Under the pieces are notes generated by a model, which saw nothing but the letters and a program-made list of their open reading frames with translations, was not told where the DNA came from and ran no database searches. Positions 10,454 to 20,639 of a DNA stretch of 31,634 nt are shown here, in pieces. The position numbers and the translations under genes are program-made. The first letter of the stretch is position 1, and each line of letters begins with the position of its first letter. Source of the stretch: Gnetum montanum (Eukaryota > Streptophyta > Gnetopsida > Gnetales > Gnetaceae); contig MNCI01020127.1 in the NCBI GenBank assembly GCA_015680685.1, positions 39,216-70,849 on the forward strand, in the 5' to 3' direction.

Positions 10454-10859
10454 CCTTCTTTTAATGAATTGCCTCTTTTCATTGCGAATCAAATTCTTAT
10501 AAAGCCTTGTAGCTATCAGAGATTTATATGTCTTTAATTTAAGTCTAGCTATTACACATTTAGAACCAAACCATGGTCGGGATTGTGTTGATGGTTTTCT
10601 AGAAACTTCTTGTGCCATTGTCACTAAAATTTTTGCAAGTTTTGCATTAGGATTTTAGCATTTTTGGACTTCCTCTTGAAAATCTAGCTTGACTTTGTTT
10701 GTTATCCTGCAAGAAAGTGGCTTTCTCTATTGTCCAACATGTTGTAAATTTATCAAAATGCTAAAATAAAGTAGTGGATAATTATATTTAGTCAACTCAT
10801 TACATACCTCAAAATGTATAATACATGTCTAACTGTCTATATTGGTGATTAAAAAATCT

Positions 10860-11482
10860 ATACATGAAAAACCTTGTGGTCTTGTGAATGTATAGAATCA
10901 AAATAGGAAAAATTGTTTAATAGATTAAAAATTACCAAATTTAAACCTTGATCCCTATCCAACAATTCGGTGCCTTTATGATTGACTTGTGTGTCTTCAA
11001 AAAAATCTTTTCCACTATGCATTATTCTCATAATTCCAAAAGGTTACTAGGATTTGTTAAAGCCCAACCCTAACATTAAAACCCCATACATGCAAATTAT
11101 TTCCATCTACAATATCCATCCCAAGACATTGAAAAGGAAAGTCCATTGGCAAGTTTTCTTTGTCATAAAAAGTAGCTTCTTGAGGAGCAAAATAACAAAA
11201 AGCTAAGCAAAAAATGACTTTTTCATGAGCTTGAATCCAAACATTTTGCCTGTGTTCATCCACTTTTTCAATTGTTATATATTACTATATGGTATTACAA
11301 ATCAATATAGCTAGGCCACTAGTAGGTTTTCCATGTTCACCTTTTATTCTGTAAGAAAGGCCACTAGTAGGTCTTCTATGTTCACATTTTATTCTATAAG
11401 GAAAAGTAAAAATCTGAAAAGCTAGACAAAAACTCATTAAAGTCATCCTCGTGCTACCTTTTAGCAGTCCCAAAAATATCAA
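10860..11482 (-). pseudogene. LINE APE-type endonuclease domain, decayed
   Basis: Seen on the minus strand: PTSGLAILICNTI, two stops, then in the same frame YITIEKVDEHRQNVWIQ, then KVIFCLAFCYFAPQEATFYD and LHVWGFNVRVGL. A block with ELLDRDQGLNLVIFNLLNN follows downstream. In endonuclease/exonuclease/phosphatase domains of LINEs the motif is GDFN.R.G; here the Asp of GDFN is missing (WGFNVRVG), which would abolish activity. A 45-bp in-frame duplication at 11313-11402 adds 15 residues next to the GLAILI block. What precedes 11482 is less clear. Confidence 0.7.
11313..11402 (-). repeat. Two-copy 45-bp tandem duplication inside the LINE endonuclease
   Basis: AGGCCACTAGTAGG starts at 11313 and again at 11358; the copies differ at about 4 positions. 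Because 45 is a multiple of three, the minus-strand frame is kept, giving YRIKCEHRRPTSGLS followed by YRIKGEHGKPTSGLA. Confidence 0.8.
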
Positions 11483-11815
11483 AATGAATAAAGAAAGAAA
11501 TGTTATGCAAACTAATAATCTTATTTGCTAGAGTCGTCAATATTTAAAAAATCACAACATAGAAATTTTAATCTCTATTTATGATCTTTGATAATTGCAA
11601 CATATTTGGCACTAAGATAAGCAAATTTTTGTTTTCTCTTAACTTTTTCACATTCTTCTATTCTTCAACCTTCTTAGTGTATTTGTGGAAGGTCTTCATT
11701 TACCCATCAATTCTCATCTTTTGGATTGTGACGATTATCCCAAATTTTTGCCCTTACCTTTGCATCCTTAAATTTAATCATAATATTAGAACCTATTCTA
11801 AAAGCCTCCAAAATG

Positions 11816-14640
11816 GGTTCTTGAATGAAATGTAGATTCAAGGCTTTTTCCCATTTTGCTTTTTTCTTTCCTTTAATGTTTATGAATTTATTTCACTCAC
11901 CTCATGTGTAAGAGATGCATTACCAATCTTTGTTTCCAATGTTATAATTTTTTCAAAAACCTCTATGTTAACTTTTTAAATGATTTGATGAAAATTTCAT
12001 TTACGCAATAAAACCCTCATAGAGAGTGTTGAGGTGCTTCATTCTTGCACTTATCATTTCTAACTTTAGTTTGAAGGTACAAAAACATTTTACTTTTTTT
12101 TTTTACCATTATTTCCTATCTTAAAACAGTCACTATTTCCATTGTTTGCTCCTATTTGCTTCCCGATAAAACAAAAAATCTAAAATCTAGAATTTTAGAC
12201 ATTGCCTCTTCTTTGATAAAAAAAAATCTCCGATCAACAAAAAATTCTTGATATCAAAACGTCCACAACAGACCCTTGACAACAAACCATCAACAACTGA
12301 CCCTTCGTTTCCTAACGGGTGTCAAATCCTCTAGAACAAACCCTCACCAAGAAAATCTTGACAACAAACCCTGGGCAATAATGATATTAAAATGACAGTA
12401 CGTGCATCAAAGTCGAGAATAGGCCTAAGCCTTACGGCTCTCGGCCAAATATTATTTTTACCATATCTCATGAAGCTGCAAAGCGAACTTGCAAGAAGGA
12501 TTTACTAAGTTTGAAAATAACCTATTCATAAAATGCACATAGGAAACAGCACATATAATATAAATTTTAAAAAATCCAATTCAAGCTCAGCATTCAAATT
12601 TTTGTTCAATACACTTGGAATAAAGTTGCTTTGAGTAAAGTTTGTGCATAATAAAGAGATCATTGAGCTTTGAAAATTCTATGCAGGGCTCAAATCTCTT
12701 CTCTCTGTAAGATGATATATTAAAGCCGGTGTCAATTAGATTTAGAAATTAAAAGTTAGCTTCAATTTAGCTTAAATGCTTAGTAATTCTACATAATTCG
12801 ATGTATACAGAGACCTTTTAAATAAATATACACATGCATGTAAATCTATGTTTTAGAGCAATCCTAAACCCTTGAAAATAATGAAAAAGAATGATCCACA
12901 TTAAATGTTTTTTAACAACAAAATATTTAAACTTAGGCTACTTGTTACGTTTAGTACAGGACTCTAACCACATCTGGGATACTAATATATGTAAATACAG
13001 CTACATGAAATTTTGCAGATTAGCGCAATTGTGTAATAACAACATGAAAACCACGGGATGTTCATTCCTGCCTCTTTTGACTTCATCTAATTCATAAACA
13101 TAATGCAGCTAACACGTAAGCCTTAATCTCAGACTACGCAGAGATCTAAAGAAATTATAGAAAATGGGATCCTGCATGATCCTCAGGGGCTCTACGTGGA
13201 TGTAACAAAAACCTTCAATCCCAGTTTTACACCAAATTAATAATTAACTGTATGGGGTGTGTGACTTGTTATTTATAGCATGTGACTTGCATGTTACAAG
13301 TTACAAGTTCAGCTAGAATATACAAGCATTATGCACATTGAAGCTGAATTAGAGACTCAGATGGAATTAAAACAAGGTGCATTAATAATGGTTATCAAAG
13401 TATTTATGCAGGTGAAGACTAGATACTTGAACAAATAAACTGTTTAATTAAAAAAATATCCTTGCTATATGTCCACGTTAGTAGCATTTAAATTGAAAAT
13501 TTGCAACCATACAAGCCTTTTACATGAATTGAAGGAGGGGACATATTTCTTATTATAAACTGTATTGCTATAACTGCTTTCGATTTTTCTGGGACAACAT
13601 GATTGAAAGCTTAACGCTTGCATTGTGGTTCAAAAAACATACCGCTGTTGCTCTCTGTAACATCATAAAACAATATAAATTATGCGTTGGCCTTCCAATA
13701 AAATACAGGCGTTTCTAAATACCTTAGTAGTAAGATTTAAGTGCTGTAATGGTAAGGCAATTACCGTTAAAAATACAGTAGCTAAATCAAAATCTGTGAA
13801 CGTAACAAAGATAAATTATAGCAGACTGATGCTGCGATCTATTCAGTTAATTCCCAAGATTTGGATTCATATGCCCAAAGTTGTGTCCTATTTGATATTA
13901 TCTCTGTCAATGGAAATGTGTTAAGCTAGCTGCTAGTAACATTCCTGGAGCAATGTTCTTTCAGAAAAAACCTTACAACATTTTGCTGCAATTCGATTTG
14001 TGAGTGAATGTACACAATTTCTTCCACATACTATAATTTATAATCAAACAGAAGCTAGTCTTACACCTGTCTTCCATGGAAATTTAATTTCTAACGGAGT
14101 GCTAATACTTTCAACCTATGTGTTAATCAAAGTGTCTCATTTTACCTTGAACTAAGCATAAAAGGTTATAGAAGGGCATACCATCATTATTCATTTCACT
14201 GCAAAAAGACTCCCTTGATAAAGACAACAAAGGTCGTTCTAAGAAGAAACGGTCAGAATTATGAAAGCTAAAGGAACAGATAAAATTCCAAATAAGACAA
14301 CACGAACTAAATGGTTAAAAAACTACCATTTGCAACATTTCCATTTGTTTAAAAAGGTACTATTTATTCCTAAGATTAACTTTGACAATCAATCGTGCAT
14401 AAATCTGTCCACATACGAAAAATGCAGTGATCTTGAATTTGGTCAAAAAAATTTTGAATTATTTATTAACTGAATGTAGAACTTTAAGATTTCAACTGTT
14501 AAATTGATATTTACAAGTCGAGTTTGGGTGTGACAAATATAAACTTCAAAACACCTACAATAATCCAGAATTGAAAAGCAAAATGATCAGGCACTTAAAC
14601 CTAGTCTGACAACTAAAGTTAATATGGTTGAAAAATAAAT
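11816..14640. other. AT-rich intergenic DNA without a recognisable gene
   Basis: About 2.8 kb. I found no frame with convincing coding character on either strand and no tRNA-like fold. The part up to about 12,050 may still be LINE ORF1 sequence. A 14-bp direct repeat, CTTGACAACAAACC, occurs at 12275-12288 and 12357-12370. Short open frames here (for example 12891-13097, 13682-13924, 14261-14473) are Asn/Lys/Ile-rich and look like chance. Confidence 0.6.
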
Positions 14641-14797
14641 GAATAGTCATTCATTGTTTCCCCACAGAAATGAATCTGAACGTAAACACCGCCTCCAATA
14701 ATTTGAGAATTGGAAGGTAACTCTGCTAGAGAAGGGCAACTCACCTGGAAAAAGGGCAATCAAGAGCAGAAAACAGAAATTCCTCAGGGCCATAACC

Positions 14798-14803
14798 TTT
14801 ATT
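14798..14803 (-). terminator. Possible poly(A) signal of the PPR gene
   Basis: AATAAA on the minus strand, 112 bp downstream of the PPR stop codon. The distance is normal for a plant 3' UTR; the hexamer alone is weak evidence. Confidence 0.4.
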
Positions 14804-14914
14804 GTAGACTCAATTTCGTCATGTTTCTCCAAAGTAAGGCAATTGCTCATAAGGAAAAACCCCAAACACCTGAATTTACACCCCAAAACCCCACATGAAA
14901 GAACCAAGTGAAAT

Positions 14915-16177
14915 TCATGTCAAAGCTTTCACTGAATCATCGTAACTTCTCAAGTTGAACTTCTCAACCAGTGATCTATAAATGCCTTCTTCAAGAAACC
15001 CATCCATGGCTCGAACTTCCTGCAGAAATGCCACAACGGAGTTGCCTTTGCCATGTTTGCAATGCTCATCCACCAAAGTCCTGTAGGTAAGAAAATCAGG
15101 AATGAGCCCCTTATCTGTCATCTCCAATAAGACCTTGCAGGCCTCCTTAAGCCTGCCCTCCATTGCAAGACTGCAAACAAACACATTGTAGACCCTTCTG
15201 TTGGGGAACATGCCTCTGGAGATCATCATATCGTAAAACTCCCGAGCCTCCTGAATCCTGCTCGTCTCACACAACCCCCTAATAATATAATTAAAAGAGT
15301 AAGGACTGGGCTCACACCCATAAACTCCCATTTCCCTAAAAACCCTAATGGCAGAATCCATTTCCTGTGCTCTGGAATAGGCCTTGATCATCAAATTCAA
15401 GGTCACAACATCAGGCACCACGCCCGCATCAATCATCTGCTTATACAGGGACCTCACACTCCTGAGATGAACACAGCTCACAATGAAATTGGAGAACCTG
15501 CCCAGAAGAGCATGCATCAAGAGATTGTAAGTTGTCAAATTAGGCCTGCATTCTTCAAGATTGTGGCTCTGCATCTTCTTGTAGACACTGATGGCAGGGC
15601 CCAGCATCTTGAGTTTGCAGTACTGGAAGATTATGCAGTTGAATAGGCTCTGGCTGCCAGTGCAGGCCCCTGCAACGGCATCCTCCATAAGTCTGAGCAT
15701 GTGCTTGAATCGTCTGCTGGAGGCCAGAATTTTGATCATGGATTCATATGTCTGGTGATTATGCCTGTAAGGCCTTTGCAGAGCCGTCCAGTGGAAGATG
15801 TCTAGGGCAAGATCTGGGTCTGTCTGTTGTTCCAGAACAGTGCACACATCTTGCGGGCTGAATCCAGGGCGCAGTCTATGAATCCAGCTTCTAAACTCCT
15901 TGGCCATGTCTGTGGTGTCTCTGCGAGCAGGGACCATGGCAGTTTTTCTTCCGGCTCGTTTTGGCCCCCGCCTGGCTTCATGGTAGAACGCAAGCCCTAG
16001 ATTTGTGGCAGGTAAGAACAAGCAGTTTTCCTGGTTTGGTAGCTTCTGCTGCAGATTGAGAATTGGCAGGACAGGAGCTAATTTGTGTTGCAGAGAAACT
16101 CTGGGATTTAAAAGAAATTCTGTGATCCTGCGTAGGATCATCCTGAGTGCATTTGACTCTTTACTGATGCAGGTCAA
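14915..16177 (-). CDS. P-class PPR protein, probably mitochondrial (resembles Arabidopsis At3g25210)
   Basis: An intact 420-codon single-exon gene, as is typical for plant PPR genes. The first Met is at 16177, but Met13 (16141) may be the real start: it opens an Arg-rich, acid-free stretch (MILRRITEFLLNP) typical of a mitochondrial presequence. A conserved N-terminal block (residues about 93-140, including DPDLALDIFHWTA) precedes about seven 35-residue repeats: about 141-175, 176-213, 214-256 (with an insertion near FSNFIVSCVHL), 257-291, 292-326, 327-361 and 362-396. There is no E, DYW or SMR domain, so RNA editing catalysis is not expected. P-class PPR proteins bind single-stranded organelle RNA and act in stability, splicing or translation. 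The order of blocks recalls At3g25210 (from memory). A TATAAG on the minus strand at 16233-16228 could be the promoter. Confidence 0.93.
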   Translation of the reverse strand: MTCISKESNALRMILRRITEFLLNPRVSLQHKLAPVLPILNLQQKLPNQENCLFLPATNLGLAFYHEARRGPKRAGRKTAMVPARRDTTDMAKEFRSWIHRLRPGFSPQDVCTVLEQQTDPDLALDIFHWTALQRPYRHNHQTYESMIKILASSRRFKHMLRLMEDAVAGACTGSQSLFNCIIFQYCKLKMLGPAISVYKKMQSHNLEECRPNLTTYNLLMHALLGRFSNFIVSCVHLRSVRSLYKQMIDAGVVPDVVTLNLMIKAYSRAQEMDSAIRVFREMGVYGCEPSPYSFNYIIRGLCETSRIQEAREFYDMMISRGMFPNRRVYNVFVCSLAMEGRLKEACKVLLEMTDKGLIPDFLTYRTLVDEHCKHGKGNSVVAFLQEVRAMDGFLEEGIYRSLVEKFNLRSYDDSVKALT

Positions 16178-16199
16178 ACCGGCTTCGGATCATGGCGCA

Positions 16200-16915
16200 C
16201 TTACAGTTGGATAGCATCGCCATTCAGCTTATAATGTAAATCGAATGAAAGTTTAGATTGGTGAACAATTTACAGCGGCTAACATGAAACAGAAGCTATT
16301 GAAGGGGTCTGGAAATCTCCATACATGTTAACAGAGGCTTTAGGTTTTGACACTAGGTCCTGAAAAAACATATGCTCCACGAACCAAATAAAACTCGGAT
16401 AAAAATAACTTTAAAGAAACAGATAACAAGGCCGCCAAAAGCACGAACCTACCGAAACAAAGTAAAATAGCTCAAACAACCAACATAACAAGTGATAATA
16501 TAACGCCGCCTTTAATAGAACACCGGTCATGAAACAAACGATATTAGTCCGCCAAGAGGGGCCATGGTTACGTCTGTTCTCTTTTAAGATATAAAGGAAA
16601 TCTATGATATGGTTGGTGGCTGTTCCTCAATATGATGTTTGTAAAAGATGAAACCATGATTGGCTTGCATGATGTTCATTTTACCATCATGGGTATTCCA
16701 TCGCACATATATCAATATGAAGAAATGCTAGCTGCATTTTCTTGCAACACAAATTGTGAGAACAGGATTCTTGGAAGGCCCTACTAGGTGCACCTCTTTG
16801 CAGTCTTTTGAAAAAGCTCTTTAGAAGTGCATATGTTCACTGGAAATTGCAATTTTCAAGTAAGTGCAGATCACTTGAAGTATAATGCTTTCTAGACCTT
16901 CCTGCACTGCTATGT
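16200..16915. other. PPR upstream region, no further gene seen
   Basis: About 0.7 kb between the PPR gene and the LTR remnant of element B. It should hold the PPR promoter. I see no other coding frame. A segment at 16808-16836 resembles the DNA just right of element B (26479-26506). Confidence 0.5.
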
Positions 16916-17007
16916 CAAACATTGCATTATCTATGGAGTTTGATTGGGATTGCATATGAACACTCGTATCTTATATGGTTGGGTGTTGGATACTCCACTA
17001 CTCATCA
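16916..17007 (+). repeat. Truncated 5' LTR of element B
   Basis: The stretch ends CCACTACTCATCA and is followed by the primer site. It aligns with the last part of the 3' LTR (about 26391-26478). The left part of the LTR, including U3 and TATA box, is gone. The truncation point falls about 740 bp upstream of the PPR start. Confidence 0.8.
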
Positions 17008-17008
17008 T

Positions 17009-17026
17009 TGGCACCGTTGATGGGGA
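17009..17026 (+). other. Primer binding site of element B (tRNA-Asp type)
   Basis: TGGCACCGTTGATGGGGA, one base after the LTR end. It differs from the canonical tRNA-Asp site TGGCGCCGTTGCCGGGGA at three positions; two of them are CpG transitions and one CpG is kept. Confidence 0.85.
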
Positions 17027-17144
17027 TAAGTCATTGTTATACTAAGTAATTAATTTTTTAAAGTTCATTCTATCAGAACCTAACTCTAATCTTCACAACC
17101 TTAATATAAAGCACACTTAACATAAATCATCAGAAAATGATAAC

Positions 17145-20100
17145 ATGGCTTCACATAATGATTAATCATCACTTGCCAAGGACACAAGAAGGAGTAGTGA
17201 TAGAGTTGCTGATGAAGAAGATTGGGAAATGCCACGGTAGATATGAATTACTTATGCTCACATTGATCCATATCATCTAGACTTCACCTTCATATTCCAT
17301 CAAGACAGACAAATGAGGTGGAGAGATATGCAAGGTAACATAGTTCTACCTTCCAAACATGCAACACTAAACATGCTAAAAATTGCTCTAAGAGGAATGC
17401 AGTTGGACCAAATTCAAGAAGGGTATCATGTGACTCAACACATGACTAGACCCTACAAACCTACAAGGGAGTAGATAAAAAGAGATATTGCTATGGAAAT
17501 TAAATGTGCTCATACCAAAGGGAAGAAAACTAACATATTTGTTGTCATAGAAGAGCTTGATGCTGATCAGTTCATTTTGAAACAACTCCACCAGAATTAT
17601 GAGGAACCATCAAAGACACCTATCATCAGATTAGAAGAACTTGTCAAAGCCCAACTTCACTCTACTTTGGTAGAGAAACATAAGGGGGAGACTACCAACT
17701 TAAGATACAAGAGGGACTCTAGGCTAAGGGATCTTGCTAAGTACTATAAGGAAACTCATAAGAGTTATGAAAGGAGAACTAGCTGACATTATTCTCTTGC
17801 TACCTCCTTTGCTTTATCATGATCATTAGAGGACTATGATAGGAGACAACACAAGTACCAAGATTTTGATAGGGAAAAGAGAAGAGCTCATGGTCATCAT
17901 GATTGGTACTCAAGTTATTTTGATTCAGAAGATGAGGAGTATGAAAGAAGGAGACACAGAGAGAGAAGAGAGGATCAAAAGAGGCATGAGCATAGAAGGG
18001 GTCACTACTATCATAGAGCTTATGAACTCGATCATGATGATGAATCCCTTGTGGGAACTCGGAACATGATTAACATTTAAGAAGTAGTCTACATACCAAT
18101 GAGGCACATGAGAGATAGTTGAATGAAACGACTAGATATGAATAACATGTTCAAATTTGAATGAGGTTATAACATTGATCCTCAACATCACCTTCAAGCA
18201 TTCCATGATGCCTATGCCCTTCAAAACATAGAAAGTGATTAGCAAAAATTAAAGTTGTTTTCTAGAACACTTGTGAAAGAAGCAGAAAGCTAGTACATGT
18301 CATTGGAAGCTGAATCCATCAAATGTTGAAGTACCATGCTTGAAATTTTTAATGATAAATATCAGAGATATTCATAAGTGTGAAACCTAAGAAAGAAAAT
18401 CCACAACTGGAAATAAGGAACTCACAAGACCCTTGATGTAGCAATGGGTACATATTATTCACTATTACACAGATGCCCATGCCATGGATTTTCATCAAAG
18501 GAATAGCTAAGGCACATCATAGATGGGCTAAGAAGCAAAATAAGAGAGATCCTTTGGATTTATGCCCAAGGAAGACTATTAGAATTAACCACCCATCGAA
18601 TTCAAAGGCTCATCGATCAAGTGGCAAAAGAAGAAGAAGAACTCAGAACAAGGGAATCAACTAAAGAATAGAATAGGGATTCATCAATTTGAAAAAGAGA
18701 TGAATGGGTATGTGATACCCAAGAGGAAGGAACCTTAGATCAAGTCAAGAAAGAGAAGATACCGATTTAGAAATCTATTGCCAATGTAGTAGCACAGGTA
18801 GTAAACATGTGGGATTCAGTAGATGAATAATGTACAACAACACTAAAGATTGTGAAGGAGAAAGTAGAACAAGCACTCAACAGAGGCAGAGACAAAAAGA
18901 AGAAGAAGGAATTTGGACAAAAGGACAAAGGTGCTTTAGTAGATGGGTACTCAGACACCAGCTCCACAGATGAAGAAGGTTGTACTATGTGGTAGTACAA
19001 ACATCCTAAGGGATGTTGTCCAATCATGGTACATCTATAAGAAACTGGGACATATGCACTTAACCCATGATTTGTTCAAAAGCAAATGCCCAAATGGTTA
19101 TCTTATCCTCAAGGTAACTATAGATAACAACCTCAACCACCGTATTGTCCTAGTGGAGCTTTGCCATAGTTGCAAGAGCACTATCATTAGTAGTGGTAGC
19201 AATTGCAAGCATGGGTCATGCCACCACCACAGCAACAGTATCCTTAATGACAACCTAATCCTTATGGATACTATGTTCAATGTCCGACCTCATCAGCAAA
19301 TGCCACTATTCAAAATCCATAATATCACCCACTAGAATACCACCAATTGACACCACCAAGGACTAATCAAAACCTACTCGTGCATTCACAAGTAGCTAAT
19401 CTGTCAAATCCCAATTCAAACCCCTTACTACCAATGCCACCACTCGCAATGTAGGGTGAACTACCATCACAGCCATAGCAAAAGAAGGTTGCAAGGGTAG
19501 TAAATGTATGAATAGAAGATCCCACCAGCAATGCTAAGGGCCAAACAAAGAGATGTTCTTTCTTTAGGACGAGTTTAGAGAAGGCTAGTAGAATAGGAGC
19601 TTTATCAAGACCATCTTTTTCTAAAATAGATCTTCTCACTCTTGATAAGCTTCCATCATCATTGAGTCTAAAAATACAGATTGTCATGCTCACTGTAGTT
19701 GTTACTGATTGGATCAAAGCAAGGCCACTCTTGCAGAAGCGAATTGACCCAAGAGTTCCTTTAATCTATCTATAAGTAGTTAGGAATCTACTGTGCAAAG
19801 TTCTATTAGACTCAGGTTTTGGAGTCAATTTAATCTCCTACGACACATATCAAACATGGAACCTACCACCATTTAAGGAATGCAACATTAGGTTGGAGCT
19901 TGTAGATCAATCTGTTGCCATCCCTTTGGGATAGATTGGCGATGTAGTAACCATTATTAATGGGTGGTCCTACCTAGTAGACTTCTTGGTGATCGATGTG
20001 AAGGATACTAATAAGGAATGTCAGCATGGGGAGGGCATGGCTTAGCACCATTGATGCTAGGCTGAATATGAGAGATTTATCCATGGAGATCTCAAAAGAG

Positions 20101-20180
20101 GACAAAAATGGAGCCATCCACACACAAAGAATTCCATGCATAATTGCTAAAAGAGAAGGGTGCAATAATGGATAGGACAT
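17145..20180 (+). pseudogene. gag-protease of element B, one frame broken by stops
   Basis: Begins at ATG 17145 (MASHND). The sites checked (17493, 17832, 18129, 18981, 19797) are all in the same phase, so about 2.65 kb has no net frameshift, only stops. Order: N-terminal domain (DPYHLDFTFIFHQ, WRDMQGNIVLP); mixed-charge region (about 17830-18040, ERRRHRERREDQKRHEHRRG); capsid-like domain (about 18125-18420: RLDMNNMFKFE, HLQAFHDAYALQN); zinc knuckle (18981-19019) with its second Cys changed to Trp; Pro/Gln/Tyr-rich linker (MPPPQQQYP, PYGYYVQ); protease LLDSGFGVNLISY (about 19800-19840) and LELVDQSVAIPLG. A small deletion near 20020 shifts the frame before MGRAWLSTIDARL. The active site reads DSG here and DLG in element D. 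Confidence 0.85.
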
Positions 20181-20221
20181 TCAAAGTACTAACATAGACA
20201 TCATAACAATCCATAGTAATA

Positions 20222-20578
20222 ATGAAACACAAATGTGTGCAAAAAAAAAAAAGAGAAGCCACAAAGCCAAAAGACACCCTACGACCACTAACTGAGAACC
20301 TTAATTTGTTAAACATATGCATGTATACACATGAACCACTTACTAATTCCTATAAGAAGAAAATGACTCTAAGTAAGGACTTAGAAGCAAAAATAGTAAC
20401 CCATAGACACATACCAGTGGGAAAGGAAAACAAGAACTTAGATGATCAAAACTCAACTGCCATCAATATCACATGGGATAATCATAACAAAGTTAAAACC
20501 TTAAAGATGGTAAGAGAACCACCCAAAGTGTATGATCTAGGAGATCTGGGGAGCATTTTTCAAATACTTGCCCAATAG
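20222..20578 (+). pseudogene. 118-codon open segment, possible C-terminal tail of the element B polyprotein
   Basis: An uninterrupted, Lys/Thr/Asn-rich frame ending PPKVYDLGDLGSIFQILAQ. It follows a run of 12 A's near 20239-20251 that could have caused the last frame change, because the upstream protease frame runs up to that run (NNETQMCAKKK). I recognise no domain. It does not match what follows the protease in element D, so sequence between the protease and this tail may be missing. It could be the end of pol after integrase; I do not know its function. Confidence 0.4.
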
Positions 20579-20639
20579 TTTAGTCATGGGGGAGAAGCCA
20601 TATCATGACTTAGGAATTAATAAGTGATTTATCTATTTT

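Larger units (their letters stand above)
10454..11815 (-). mobile_element. LINE (non-LTR retrotransposon) remnant, truncated by element D
   Basis: Three consecutive blocks on the minus strand fit a plant LINE. At 11812-11577 lies the C-terminal part of an ORF1-like protein (VRAKIWDNRHNPKDEN, WVNEDLP, KQKFAYLSAKYVAIIKD). At about 11500-10860 lies an APE-type endonuclease. At about 10690-10454 lies the endonuclease-RT linker (NPNAKLAKILVTMAQEVSRK, PWFGSKCVIARLKL, YKNLIRNEKRQFIKRR). The last codons abut the LTR of element D at 10453/10454. RT and poly-A tail must lie left of D, outside the window. Family motifs are from memory; the frame is broken by stops and shifts. Confidence 0.72.
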
